Positions 50,467 through 58,743 of a stretch of DNA of 58,743 bases are shown piece by piece. The first letter of the stretch is position 1; each line of letters opens with the position of its first letter. The notes under the pieces were generated by a model that saw nothing but the letters and a program-made list of their open reading frames with translations, made no database searches and had not been told where the DNA came from. The DNA is from Candidatus Binataceae bacterium (GTDB lineage: Bacteria > Desulfobacterota > Binatia > Binatales > Binataceae): positions 1-58,743 of the forward strand of contig DATJMX010000019.1 of assembly GCA_035508495.1 (NCBI GenBank), written 5' to 3'. Position numbers and translations under genes: made by a program.

Positions 50467-52668
50467 TCAGATGCTTCTTCCGCTAATGTCGACGACCAAG
50501 CTGCTGTTCTTAGCGTTGCTCTGAATCGTCAGGGTATCCGTATAGGAACGGGCGATGATCGGTCGGAAGGAGACCGTGATCGAGCAACTCTTCGAGGCGG
50601 CGAGTTGCGTGCCGCACGTCGTGCTGGCCAGAACAAACGGTGCGGTAGTCGCGACGGTCATTTTCGAGATTGTTATCGCCTGGCCTCCCACCGGCGCCGT
50701 ATTCTGAATCGACACGGTGGCGGATTTGCGAGTCTCGTGCCGGATCGAGCCGAAGCTGAGCGTCGTTGGGCTGGCGGACAGTGTAGCGGCGGGCGTTGCC
50801 GTAGGCGTGGGAGTGCTTGTTCCGGTTGCGGTCGGCGTGGCCGTTCGCGTTGGCGTCGCTGTGGCGGTCGGAGTAGGCGTCCTTGTCGGCGTTGCGCTCG
50901 ATGACGGTCCGCCCGGATACGACATCACGAAGTTAGCGATATCGACGCTGCCCCAGCCCGTGGTCTCGTCGTATCCCACTCCAGCTGAGAATCCCGTCAC
51001 ATTGTTACCGGTATCATTGCCGGTGGTCACGTCGCGGAAACCCGCGGCTACCTCGGACGCGGCCGCGGCGACGTAGATCGTCGGATTGAGATTGCCGAGT
51101 CGCTCGCCAAGCCGCTGGATCAAGAGCTGTGTGATACCTGCCCATACCGGCGCGCCGATGCTGGTGCCGCCAACGTAAGTCAGCGCCGCAGTGCCGTTGC
51201 CATTCGAATCTTCCATAACGAAGACGCCGGGCAAGGTCACGCCGGCCATCATTGCAACGTCCGGGATCGTTCGCTTGCTGCCGGTATTGACGCTCGTTTG
51301 CCATGGGGGCTTTGGAAAGTACGCGCTGGGACCGCCGCCCGTCGCGGCGATTTCGTTCAGAATCGCGTCCTCGTTCCAGGCTTCTTCGATCGTCGAACCG
51401 ATGTCGTTGCCGCCGCCGTCGTACTTAGGCGAGAACTCCGTGCCGCCAACCGCGACTACGTTGGTGCTTCCAGCGACTTCGTTGATATTCGCATGATGCA
51501 GATCGCAGTTATCGACGCCGCTGTCACCCGCCGATACGAAGATCGATTGACCCTGTGCCGCGCCCTGCGCGTAGAGTCCGTCGAGGGTCTGCGTGTAATA
51601 CGTCGATGACTGCCCGCACAGGCCGTAGCTGATATCGATCGAGCCGCACTTGTTGTCGCTGACGGCCTTGGCGATCACGTCGGCGAACATCGTGGCTGCC
51701 GAGCCCGAATTGAAATTGCCAACATACGCGATGGTCGGTACGCCCGGCGCGGTTGCGTGCGACCATTCGATATCGAGCAGCAGCTCGAGCTCATAGTCTG
51801 ACGACGTGCCCGGGTTCGTCGTTATATAGCTTAGGGTCAGCGCCACGGCCGGCAGGCCGAACTTGGTATCGAACGAGTTGACGACGCCGGTGTATGTGTT
51901 CGAGGCCGCGAATATGCCGACGCAATCGTTTTTGGCGCCGTCGCCCTCGATGCCCGATTGCAGCAGCGGGTTCTCGTCATAGAACGTGTAGAAGTCCGAC
52001 GGCGCGAAGTGATCGCCGAGTGAGCCGCCAGAAACTTCAGCGGTGGGACTGGACGAAGACTGCAGCGCTGTCGTGGAATTTGCGGACTCGCCGCGCCGCA
52101 TCATCGGGACCAGCGTCGCGACGTTGTTCAGTCCGAGTATCGTCATCCCCGCATCCGCAAGCGCCTTTGGCACTTGCGGCTCGACGACGTTGGCGAACTT
52201 GCTGCCATCGCCGAAGAGTTGGATTTGCGTATTGAATGCCTGCTCGATCGCACCGACATTGCCGCGAAATTTGATTCGCGGCTCCAGCGCGCCATCGTCT
52301 GTGATTTGAAATCCTTGCGATGTCAGCCAATTACGCGCCGCCGCCAGGTCGTCAGGATCCGGACCGAACTGTTGCTGGAACTCCTGCGGCGTCAGCCATT
52401 TGTGGTAGCGCGGTGAGGCCGGATTCTGCAGGTCCGCGAGGAGCCCCTTGAGCGCCGCCTGGTTGCGGGGCACGAAGCGGATTTCCAAATCCATCGCCTG
52501 GTTGGCATTCGCGTGGCCAATGGAATGGAGCGCCGAAATCGCGGTCGGAATCGTACCCGAGATCCGCGCTGTTTGAGCCGATGCGGTTGTTGCGATTAGC
52601 AGGGTGAGAAGACAAAAGAGCGCGCCGCCAAATCCGCGACACCGGATGCTTTTTGAATTTTTGCTCAA
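50467..52668 (-). CDS. Sedolisin (S53) protease with Pro/Thr linker and Ig-like tail
   Basis: 733 residues from a TTG at 52668 with GGGGACAAC upstream. A signal peptide (to about residue 31) is followed by a pro-kumamolisin-type activation domain (PRYHKWLTPQEFQQQFGP). The catalytic domain carries Glu295 and Asp299 (ELELLLD), the oxyanion Asp382 (SAGDSG) and Ser503 (GGTSIGAP), plus a calcium-site-like GFSAGVGYDETTGWG. After ~595 comes a (P/T)n linker, then an ASPM/choice-of-anchor-D beta domain (LSFGSIRHETRKSATVSIQN). It should be a secreted acid-active protease. No other proteolysis gene is nearby. Confidence 0.92.
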   Translation of the reverse strand: MSKNSKSIRCRGFGGALFCLLTLLIATTASAQTARISGTIPTAISALHSIGHANANQAMDLEIRFVPRNQAALKGLLADLQNPASPRYHKWLTPQEFQQQFGPDPDDLAAARNWLTSQGFQITDDGALEPRIKFRGNVGAIEQAFNTQIQLFGDGSKFANVVEPQVPKALADAGMTILGLNNVATLVPMMRRGESANSTTALQSSSSPTAEVSGGSLGDHFAPSDFYTFYDENPLLQSGIEGDGAKNDCVGIFAASNTYTGVVNSFDTKFGLPAVALTLSYITTNPGTSSDYELELLLDIEWSHATAPGVPTIAYVGNFNSGSAATMFADVIAKAVSDNKCGSIDISYGLCGQSSTYYTQTLDGLYAQGAAQGQSIFVSAGDSGVDNCDLHHANINEVAGSTNVVAVGGTEFSPKYDGGGNDIGSTIEEAWNEDAILNEIAATGGGPSAYFPKPPWQTSVNTGSKRTIPDVAMMAGVTLPGVFVMEDSNGNGTAALTYVGGTSIGAPVWAGITQLLIQRLGERLGNLNPTIYVAAAASEVAAGFRDVTTGNDTGNNVTGFSAGVGYDETTGWGSVDIANFVMSYPGGPSSSATPTRTPTPTATATPTRTATPTATGTSTPTPTATPAATLSASPTTLSFGSIRHETRKSATVSIQNTAPVGGQAITISKMTVATTAPFVLASTTCGTQLAASKSCSITVSFRPIIARSYTDTLTIQSNAKNSSLVVDISGRSI

Positions 52669-52844
52669 GTTGTCCCCGTTTGGGCGGCAAAACCTATACT
52701 TCCCGGTTCTCCGGCCTGCAGCAATTTCCTACAACATCCAGATAAATTCAATTTACGCGCCAATAGCGTATAGGAGGTTGTTTAACCGCTCTGCCACTAC
52801 CGGCAAAGCGAGAAAGTTGAAGATATCGGAGGCCAGGTCGGACT

Positions 52845-53717
52845 CTATCGGGCCGCAGCGAGCTTTTCTGCCGCGCGGCGCGCGCGCTCCGGATCGCCAG
52901 ACCAGGTCCAGGCGTGCTCGGTCCGGCTGACGCCGATTAGAACGCCAAGGAATGCCGTGGGATGGATAAACATCTCGGCGAGACCCGCGTCGTCGCGCCG
53001 ATGCGACGCGAATCGCAGTCCGCGCTCCTTGAGCCGTGTCTCGATCGCACCAACGTCATCTGTCTCAATAAAGAACATGTAGAGAGAATCGCCGCGCCGC
53101 TGATGGAACCGGCCCATCGCGAGTTCATCGCTGGTGATCTGCGCGATTTCGATACGGTCGAGCCGCGCCGGAGGATTGAAGAGCGTCAGCGTGCCGGTAT
53201 ATCCGAACTCTTTGCTTTCGATCGGCGAGAACTTCGACGCGTCGAGCGCAAAGAGCCTCGTGTACCGGTCGGCCGCTGCGCGCCAATCGGACACGGGATT
53301 AGTAACCTCGTATATCCACTTGATAGCGCCGACAGGCGCTCGCTCATGATGTTGACTGATGACGGCGTTGAGCCCCATCGTCGCATTGCGATCGAGAAAG
53401 ATCTGACCGCCCTCGCGTTTGAAACCTGCTCCCATTTTTTGGAAGTGATCCGCGGCTGCGTCGAGGTCTTCGACCGAGAATCCTGCGCCGTAGAGACCGC
53501 CCGAGAATTTCGCGACGAAGTCGGCGATTCGTCCGGCGCCGTCCGGCTCGAGCATCTCGATCAGGCTCGACCCGGCCTGCAGCGTCGAGCGCTTCGCCCC
53601 GAGCAGCTTCAAATCATCGCGCCGAATGAGCTCGGCGCCGAACAAATCCGCCGCGACACGCTCGGCCGCTTCGAGATCGGCAACCGCGATCTGCACGCGA
53701 TCCACTCTTTTCAGCAT
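52845..53717 (-). CDS. VOC-domain protein (4-hydroxyphenylpyruvate-dioxygenase-like fold)
   Basis: 290 residues built of two vicinal-oxygen-chelate modules. The first starts VDRVQIAVADLEAAERVA and the second IKWIYEVTNPVSDWRAAADRY, with SLYMFFIETDDVGAIETRLKERGL. Metal-ligand positions are less clear than in the pair at 32195, so it may be a non-catalytic or divergent member. No operon partner: the antiporter stop is 42 bp beyond its start on the same strand. I cannot give a substrate. Confidence 0.72.
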   Translation of the reverse strand: MLKRVDRVQIAVADLEAAERVAADLFGAELIRRDDLKLLGAKRSTLQAGSSLIEMLEPDGAGRIADFVAKFSGGLYGAGFSVEDLDAAADHFQKMGAGFKREGGQIFLDRNATMGLNAVISQHHERAPVGAIKWIYEVTNPVSDWRAAADRYTRLFALDASKFSPIESKEFGYTGTLTLFNPPARLDRIEIAQITSDELAMGRFHQRRGDSLYMFFIETDDVGAIETRLKERGLRFASHRRDDAGLAEMFIHPTAFLGVLIGVSRTEHAWTWSGDPERARRAAEKLAAAR

Positions 53718-53759
53718 TGAACTATCCTTCCCCGCGCTCGATGTGGGGCGACCTGTGTC

Positions 53760-55262
53760 TTACGCAGGATTGCCGAGCGACCCTCGCCGCAGATTCAGAT
53801 GCTCGCGCAGCGAGCGCGGCGAACCGCTCTGAGACTCGGGCGGCGCCTCAAAGCTGCCCCTGAGCAGGAAAATAATCGGCGACGTCGCGAGTGTCGTCAC
53901 CAGCGACATGACCACCAGCATCGCAAATACGCGCGGATTGATCACTCGAAGCTGGAGCCCAATATTGAGCACGATCAGTTCCGCCATCCCGCGCGTGTTC
54001 ATCAAGACGCCGAGCGCCGTCGCATCGCGCCATCCGATGCCGTTGAAGCGCGCCGCGACGAAACTGCCGCCGAATTTTCCGACCGACGCCACCAGGATCG
54101 TAAGCCCCGTCAGCAGCCATGCTTCCTGGCCGCTCACGAGACCGATCCGCGTGCGTAATCCGGTGAGCGCGAAGAAGGTCGGCAGGAGAAGCACGACTAG
54201 AACATCTTCGAGCCGGTCGGTCATTTCACGCGCGAGCTTGCTGTCGCTCGGAATAATTGCACCCAGCGCGAAGGCCCCAAACATCGCGTGGATTCCGATA
54301 AGCTCAGTGGTCAGCGCGGACATCATCAGCAGAATGAAGACGATCGCAATGATGCCCTGGGTGAGCCGGCCAGCCGCGCCTTCCTGCCATGCCGTAAAGC
54401 GCGTGATTGTCGGCCGCACCAGCATGACCATTAGAACGATGTACGCGAGCGAAGTTGCGATCGTGATCAGGCTGTGACTGCCGTTGGCCTCGACCACGCC
54501 GACCACCACTGCGAGCAGACACCATGCAGTCACGTCGTCAACCGCCGCACAGGTGAGCGCGGTGATACCGAGCTCGGTCTTATTGAGGCCGAGATCGGCA
54601 AGGATTCGCGAGAGGACCGGGAACGCCGTCACCGACATCGAGACGCCCATGAAGAGCGAAAAACCTGTGAACGGGATTCCCGAAGCACCCACATCCGGAT
54701 AGAGCACCAGCGCGAGCGCCGCGCCGAGCAGGAACGGCGTGACGATACTCGCATGCGAGATCGTAACGGCGGCGCGTCCGTGCCGCGCGACCATCTTCGG
54801 ATCGAGCTCCAATCCGACCAGGAACATGTAAAGGATGATGCCAAGCTGCGCGAGCACATCGAGAAACGGCGCTACCATCGGCGGCAGGATATATACCGAA
54901 GCTTCCGGCCATACGCGTCCGAGCAAAGAGGGACCGAGCGCAATTCCCGCCACGATCTCGCCCACCACCGCCGGCTGGCGCAGCAGCCGAAACAGCATCC
55001 CTCCCATACGAGCGACCGCGATCACCACAGCGAGCGCAATCAGGACGTGAAGCATCACATCCGCATCATGTCCGCCGGCAGGGCCGCCGACCGGGCCGAG
55101 CTGCACGGCGGCTCGCGTCGGCATCGATATATTCTCGCCGTACGAATGAATCGCGAGATAGACGCCGACGGCGCCCGTGATCAGCACGATATACAGGAAG
55201 GCCTCGCGCAGCGTTCGATTGAGGCCTCCGTGGGGACGCGCGATCGGTTGCTCGTCTGCCAT
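53760..55262 (-). CDS. CPA2-family cation:proton antiporter (Kef/NapA-like)
   Basis: 500 residues with one extra N-terminal helix, a soluble Gly/Pro loop (~40-70) and about 12 further helices. The ion-binding Asp pair is in CAAVDDVTAWCLLA, and GLELDPKMVARHG and GIHAMFGAFALGAIIP mark the CPA2 core. It exchanges Na+ or K+ for protons. No TrkA-type regulatory domain follows, so it is not a KefB/C type. The ATG at 55262 is preferred to one nine bases earlier. Transcription probably continues into the VOC gene. Confidence 0.93.
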   Translation of the reverse strand: MADEQPIARPHGGLNRTLREAFLYIVLITGAVGVYLAIHSYGENISMPTRAAVQLGPVGGPAGGHDADVMLHVLIALAVVIAVARMGGMLFRLLRQPAVVGEIVAGIALGPSLLGRVWPEASVYILPPMVAPFLDVLAQLGIILYMFLVGLELDPKMVARHGRAAVTISHASIVTPFLLGAALALVLYPDVGASGIPFTGFSLFMGVSMSVTAFPVLSRILADLGLNKTELGITALTCAAVDDVTAWCLLAVVVGVVEANGSHSLITIATSLAYIVLMVMLVRPTITRFTAWQEGAAGRLTQGIIAIVFILLMMSALTTELIGIHAMFGAFALGAIIPSDSKLAREMTDRLEDVLVVLLLPTFFALTGLRTRIGLVSGQEAWLLTGLTILVASVGKFGGSFVAARFNGIGWRDATALGVLMNTRGMAELIVLNIGLQLRVINPRVFAMLVVMSLVTTLATSPIIFLLRGSFEAPPESQSGSPRSLREHLNLRRGSLGNPA

Positions 55263-55332
55263 GCCGCGCAAACTAGCAGATACGTCAGCTGAACAGAATT
55301 GTGCTGCCTACTGCCGCGGTTCGGAGCTTTAT

Positions 55333-56235
55333 TTAGAACGGGATTCGGCCGGAAAGGATTAACGCATGGTTGTACGTCGGCGCGCTGGTCACGGCGACCT
55401 GATAGCCGACGCCGAGCGCGACCCCGATGCGCTGATAGAGCGGGATCGTGCCCACGACTATGCCAGGGGTTAAGAACACCTGGTCTTTGCCGCCGTGTTG
55501 ACCGTTGGGCCAGGAACAGTTGACTTCGAATTCAGGCCACAAATAGCGCTTGAAGCAATATTGGAACGCAGTGTTGTAGGCGACCGGCGTGCCGAGGCGG
55601 CGGATGCCGCCGTCGGGCACGGTCACTCCCACCGTGCTCTGCAAATCGAAGTTGCCCAGCCCCTTGCCGAATGCGAGCGTCGGCGTGAACAGCGGATGCC
55701 CCGCGCTGCTGGTATCGTTGCCAGTCGGCGCGCTGAAACCCATGAAGGCGGTCACGATATAGTTGCCGTGCTCTTCGTTAGCCGAAAACAAACGGTACTT
55801 CAGCAGAAAGGTCTCGTCCGCCCAGCCGTCCTGCGTCGGATGGCGATTGGTCGTCTTTGGGACCGAGCCGTTGTGGGCAATCCAGGCCGGAATGCATAGC
55901 TGCACTTCGACGTTGTACCAGGGAATCAGTTCGAGGCCCTTATTGTCGCCGAAGTTGTCGATCGCGCCGCCATTGCGCTGCGCCTCGAACAGTTGATCGT
56001 AACGCACCTGCTCGAGGAGCCGCGGCGTCACAGTTACGATCGGCGTCGCCCAGACTGGCTGCTCGCCTTGAACCTCAGTGACTCGTGGAAACCAGTTGAC
56101 GAAGTAATCGAGTATTGCCGAGCCGAACGAAGACTCCTGTGACACTGCCGGCGGAGTGGCGGGCTGAGCAAAACATCGCGGCGCCACTCCTGCGATTGCA
56201 ACGGATATAGCGGCAATCAACAGGGATCGCAGCAT
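55333..56235 (-). CDS. Outer-membrane channel-like beta-barrel protein
   Basis: 300 residues. A signal peptide (MLRSLLIAAISVAIAGVAP..FAQP) leads to a strand-rich domain with alternating aromatic residues: WYNVEVQLCIPAWIAHNG, DETFLLKYRLFSANEEHGNYIVTAFMGFSAP, and NTAFQYCFKRYLWPEFEVNC, ending with HALILSGRIPF (a terminal aromatic, typical of outer-membrane barrels). It resembles the phenol-degradation/transporter family of outer-membrane proteins. It starts one base from the stop of the SnoaL-like gene upstream. Confidence 0.78.
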   Translation of the reverse strand: MLRSLLIAAISVAIAGVAPRCFAQPATPPAVSQESSFGSAILDYFVNWFPRVTEVQGEQPVWATPIVTVTPRLLEQVRYDQLFEAQRNGGAIDNFGDNKGLELIPWYNVEVQLCIPAWIAHNGSVPKTTNRHPTQDGWADETFLLKYRLFSANEEHGNYIVTAFMGFSAPTGNDTSSAGHPLFTPTLAFGKGLGNFDLQSTVGVTVPDGGIRRLGTPVAYNTAFQYCFKRYLWPEFEVNCSWPNGQHGGKDQVFLTPGIVVGTIPLYQRIGVALGVGYQVAVTSAPTYNHALILSGRIPF

Positions 56236-56236
56236 G

Positions 56237-56650
56237 TTACTGCATCGGCGGGTCGTCGTCAGGCGGGGCGAGAATCGGCGAGCCGTGATGCGAGACGATG
56301 AACCACGAGTTGCCGACCCGCTCGAAGACGTTGGTCGTGAGCACCTGCGAACGTGAGATACCGTCGTAGCCGCGTTGGGTCAGGTTTTCTTCGACGATCA
56401 CCACGGCGATATCGCCACTGATCAGCACGTCGGCCTCGCCGAGCTCGAACTTCATTTCGAATACGTTGTCGAAAATCCGCTCCCAGCTCGTCATGACCGG
56501 GCCCCAGCCCGCGAGCTTGCGCCAGCCGGGATGGATGCAGATGATGCGCTGGTCGCGCAGCCACACCGCCTCCATCTTCTCCGTATCGAGGCTCTCGAAC
56601 GCTTCGTAGAAGGCGCGATTCGCGCGCAGGACCGCATCACGATCTGACAT
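56237..56650 (-). CDS. SnoaL-like/NTF2-fold protein
   Basis: 137 residues: MSDRDAVLRANRAFYEAFESLDTEKME, then VMTSWERIFDNVFEMKFELGE and VEENLTQRG..LTTNVFERVGNSWFIVSHHGSP. This is a single NTF2-like cone, a fold used by small enzymes and scaffold proteins; no catalytic residue set is obvious. It is 1 bp upstream of the outer-membrane gene start on the same strand, so they are co-transcribed. The ATG at 56650 is chosen over a longer frame that would extend into the eutC end. Confidence 0.85.
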   Translation of the reverse strand: MSDRDAVLRANRAFYEAFESLDTEKMEAVWLRDQRIICIHPGWRKLAGWGPVMTSWERIFDNVFEMKFELGEADVLISGDIAVVIVEENLTQRGYDGISRSQVLTTNVFERVGNSWFIVSHHGSPILAPPDDDPPMQ

Positions 56651-56699
56651 GACTATTGGTCCGAGCCTATTTTTTGCGGCGACTGAACGCCAGTCCGTA

Positions 56700-57434
56700 T
56701 CAAGCGGGGATTTCGCCACCGTGAAGCGCGGCCAGGCGGGCGCCACTGGCACGCTGCTCGAGAATATCGTCGATCAGCGCGGCGATTTTCTTCGAGCCGT
56801 CAGCCGGTTTGATCCCGTCGGGATGAATGTTCGAGATCACCGTGCGGTCGGGCTCGATCGATTTCAGCGACGGACGATAGATGACATAAGCGCTCAGGCT
56901 TTCGGCGGTGAGCAATCCCGGACGCTCGCCGACGATCATGCAAACGACGTCGGGCTTCAGGATCTCGCCCAGGTGATCTTCGATTCGCACGCGCGCGTTG
57001 CGGACAAAGATCGTTGGTAACAATCGACATCGCGCCCCGAGTACTTTCGTGAGTCCCGCCACGACCGCGGGCGAATGCGCAATCACGGCCGACGACGAAA
57101 GCCCGTCGCTAACGAAAATCAGCACCGAGGCGCGCTTGTCGCGCGCGGCTTTCTTCTTCGCGATTTTCTTGAGCCGCGCGATCTCGGAATCGGCGAGGCG
57201 GCGGCCACGTTCGGGAAATCTCAGGTACTCCTCGCGCGATTCAACCTGGCTCGAAAACTCCGGCCAGCCCTGCCGCTTCGCCCAGTCCCGCGGCACTTCT
57301 GTTAACACGGCATCAACGGCTCGCGCATGATCGGCGCGCAACTTCAACATCGCGCCGGTCTTATAGCGTGGCCCAGCGCGCCCCACACCAAGCCGCGCCG
57401 GAGTCGTCGCGCGCAGGAGATCGAAGTCCGCCAT
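56700..57434 (-). CDS. eutC: Ethanolamine ammonia-lyase light chain EutC
   Basis: 244 residues. With EutB it splits ethanolamine to acetaldehyde and ammonia using adenosylcobalamin. EutC signature blocks are RLGVGRAGPRYKTGAMLKLRADHARAVD, VFVSDGLSSSAV-like IFVSDGLSSSAVIAHSP and GERPGLLTAESLSAYVIYRP. Its ATG overlaps the stop of the preceding small membrane-protein gene by one base (TGATG). It is near the minimum size for the family but appears complete. No microcompartment, kinase or regulator genes are seen. Confidence 0.95.
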   Translation of the reverse strand: MADFDLLRATTPARLGVGRAGPRYKTGAMLKLRADHARAVDAVLTEVPRDWAKRQGWPEFSSQVESREEYLRFPERGRRLADSEIARLKKIAKKKAARDKRASVLIFVSDGLSSSAVIAHSPAVVAGLTKVLGARCRLLPTIFVRNARVRIEDHLGEILKPDVVCMIVGERPGLLTAESLSAYVIYRPSLKSIEPDRTVISNIHPDGIKPADGSKKIAALIDDILEQRASGARLAALHGGEIPA

Positions 57435-57643
57435 CAAGCGGCTGGTCCTGGTTTGGATTTGTCGTTCATGATTCTGCGCATCTCCGTTTCGGAGATACCG
57501 CTGTGCTTTGCAAAAGCAGAGATCAAGTATTCTCGTTCTTGGCGGTACTTAATACGTCGATACAGCCAGAGAACGACGGCAGCTATGACAATCACAACCG
57601 CCGGGAAAACCGCTGGCATTAACCAGTCTGTCCAAGCCGTCAT
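57434..57643 (-). CDS. Single-pass membrane protein between EutB and EutC
   Basis: 69 residues: a short N-terminus, one hydrophobic helix (LMPAVFPAVVIVIAAVVLWLY), then a basic helix (RRIKYRQEREYL) and a polar tail. No family recognised. Its ATG overlaps the eutB stop by 3 bases (ATGA) and its stop overlaps the eutC start by 1 (TGATG), so all three are translated as a unit. It could tether the ethanolamine lyase to the inner membrane or to an ethanolamine source; this is inference. Confidence 0.75.
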   Translation of the reverse strand: MTAWTDWLMPAVFPAVVIVIAAVVLWLYRRIKYRQEREYLISAFAKHSGISETEMRRIMNDKSKPGPAA

Positions 57644-58743
57644 ACGACCCCGTCGATTACGAGTTGCGGATCGCCGGCGCGCGGAGTGAGGCGGCCGTCC
57701 TTCAGGATGCCGCGGTCCTCGCACCAGGCCTCGAACTCGGGCGCCGGGCGCAGCTTCAGCACCTGCCGCAGCGCCGCCGCGTCGTGAAAGCTCGTGCACT
57801 GGTAGGAGAGCATCACGTCGTCGCCCATCGGCACCGCCATGAAGTAGTTGCATCCGGCGGCGGCGAGCAGCGTTGCCAGGTTCTCGCAATCGTTCTGATC
57901 GGCGCGCGCATGATTGGTGTAGCAGGCGTCGGCGCCGAGCGGCACGCCGAGCAGCTTGCCCATCATGTGATCCTCGAGGCCGGCCCGGATGATCTGTTTT
58001 GAGTCGTAAAGATACTCGGGACCGATAAATCCGACCACCGTGTTAACCAAAAGTGGAGCGTAGCGCCGCGCGAGCCCGTAGCATCGCGCTTCAAGCGTTA
58101 CCTGGTCCGCGCCCTCGTGCGCGCCCGCCGACAGCTCCGAGCCCTGCCCGGTTTCGAAGTACATCAGGTTGGGCGCGTTCATCCTCCCCATCTCGCGCAT
58201 CATCTTGTAGCCTTCGTCGAGCATCCGCACTGTGATACCGAAGCCCTTGTTGCCCTTCTCGGTCCCGGCCAGGCTCTGGAACATGATGTCCATCGGGGCG
58301 CCCGATTCGAGCGCGCGCATCTGGGTCGTGATATGCGCGAGCACGCAGTTCTGCGCCGGCACCTCGGTGCGCTCGATTATCGACGCCATGAGATCGAGCA
58401 GGCGGCGCACGTTGTCGGGCTCGTCGATCGCGGGATTGATTCCGATCAGCGCGTCGCCCGTGCCATAGGCGAGGCCCTCGTAAATCGACGCGGCGACGCC
58501 GTCGAGCTCGTCGCGCGGATGGTTCGGCTGAAGCCGCGTTGAGAGCCTACTCGCGAGGCCAATCGTCGCGCGCGCGCGCGTGACGACGCGAACCTTCGCG
58601 CCGAGCGTGATCAGATCGAGATTCGTGCACAGCTTGGCAACGGCCGCCGCGATCTCAGCCGTGATCCCGCGGCCGGCGCCCGCCATCTCGGCGCTCGTAG
58701 TCTCGTCGGAGAGCAGCCACTCGCGAAACTCGCCAACCGTCTT
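57640..58743 (-). CDS. eutB: Ethanolamine ammonia-lyase heavy chain EutB (5' end outside the window)
   Basis: About 367 residues are visible; the frame stays open to the window edge (KTVGEFREWLLSD at the limit), so the N-terminus lies outside. It is the large, cobalamin-binding subunit. Conserved blocks: ASIYEGLAYGTGDALIGINPA, VPAQNCVLAHITTQ, NLMYFETGQGSELSAGAHEG, GADACYTNHARADQND and AVPMGDDVMLSYQCTSFHD. All match EutB. The stop overlaps the small membrane-protein gene by 3 bases. Confidence 0.95.
   Translation of the reverse strand, partial: KTVGEFREWLLSDETTSAEMAGAGRGITAEIAAAVAKLCTNLDLITLGAKVRVVTRARATIGLASRLSTRLQPNHPRDELDGVAASIYEGLAYGTGDALIGINPAIDEPDNVRRLLDLMASIIERTEVPAQNCVLAHITTQMRALESGAPMDIMFQSLAGTEKGNKGFGITVRMLDEGYKMMREMGRMNAPNLMYFETGQGSELSAGAHEGADQVTLEARCYGLARRYAPLLVNTVVGFIGPEYLYDSKQIIRAGLEDHMMGKLLGVPLGADACYTNHARADQNDCENLATLLAAAGCNYFMAVPMGDDVMLSYQCTSFHDAAALRQVLKLRPAPEFEAWCEDRGILKDGRLTPRAGDPQLVIDGVV

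Noticed and set aside
52781..52803. tRNA-like fragment on the minus strand (GGTAGTGGCAGAGCGGTTAAA)
   Set aside because: It resembles only a D-arm; no acceptor, anticodon or T arm follows, so it is either chance or an unprovable remnant.
58561..58580. Short GC alternating run resembling a repeat
   Set aside because: It encodes the conserved EutB protein sequence and needs no other explanation.

Overview
The window is a GC-rich chromosomal segment from a Gram-negative-type bacterium. It encodes an outer-membrane beta-barrel protein, an RND permease with its adaptor, and several exported proteins with signal peptides. The mixture (acyl-CoA dehydrogenase, two luciferase-like flavin monooxygenases, VOC proteins, methylmalonyl-CoA epimerase, ethanolamine ammonia-lyase, sedolisin protease, CSLREA-type surface protein) looks like an uncultivated soil lineage of the Binatota / Desulfobacterota / Acidobacteriota kind. 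That placement is an impression from gene content, not a measured result. No rRNA, CRISPR array, complete IS element or prophage is visible.

Layout. 1-8.5 kb: tRNA-Asn, a trypsin-like exported protein, an acyl-CoA dehydrogenase, an RRM protein, two small exported proteins, an MFS carrier, a DRE-TIM aldolase-type synthase (IPMS / homocitrate / Re-citrate synthase family) and a CSLREA beta-helix protein. 8.5-14.7 kb: an F420/FMN luciferase-like enzyme coupled to an acetoacetate-decarboxylase-fold protein, a stand-alone NuoI-like ferredoxin, ThiC, a PrxQ peroxiredoxin and a rhodanese-MoeB fusion. 14.7-18.4 kb: an AT-richer decay zone with a frameshifted DUF6932 nucleotidyltransferase-like gene and fragments of exported proteins around an intact carboxylesterase. 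18.4-27 kb: a histidine phosphatase, an RND pump pair, a VWA protein, a lone PAS domain and a second luciferase-like enzyme. 27-40.4 kb: mostly housekeeping genes (M20 amidohydrolase, FmdB zinc ribbon, methylmalonyl-CoA epimerase, TPR protein, HAD, VOC, metallophosphoesterase, TrmJ, alpha/beta hydrolase, O-methyltransferase, Asd, NudC).

40.4-50.4 kb is the most interesting region. A clear SAM-I riboswitch precedes a tightly overlapping gene row: an E1/ThiF-like adenylyltransferase, a zinc-ribbon threonine-synthase-like PLP enzyme, a CysO/HcyS-like sulfur-carrier protein ending Gly-Gly-Arg, a CysM-like synthase, a stand-alone NIL domain, a degenerate E1 domain fused to a HAD phosphatase and carrying an in-frame REP-type repeat, an unusual radical-SAM-like protein and a DASS/SLC13 anion transporter. 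APS kinase and ATP sulfurylase follow. The parts match what a protein-thiocarboxylate route to cysteine and possibly homocysteine needs, switched by SAM and fed by imported, activated sulfate. The homocysteine branch and the roles of the radical SAM and E1-HAD proteins are inference.

50.4-58.7 kb: a sedolisin protease with a Pro/Thr linker, a VOC protein, a CPA2 antiporter, an outer-membrane channel-like protein, a SnoaL-like protein, and an ethanolamine ammonia-lyase operon in which a single-pass membrane protein sits between EutB (cut by the window edge) and EutC.
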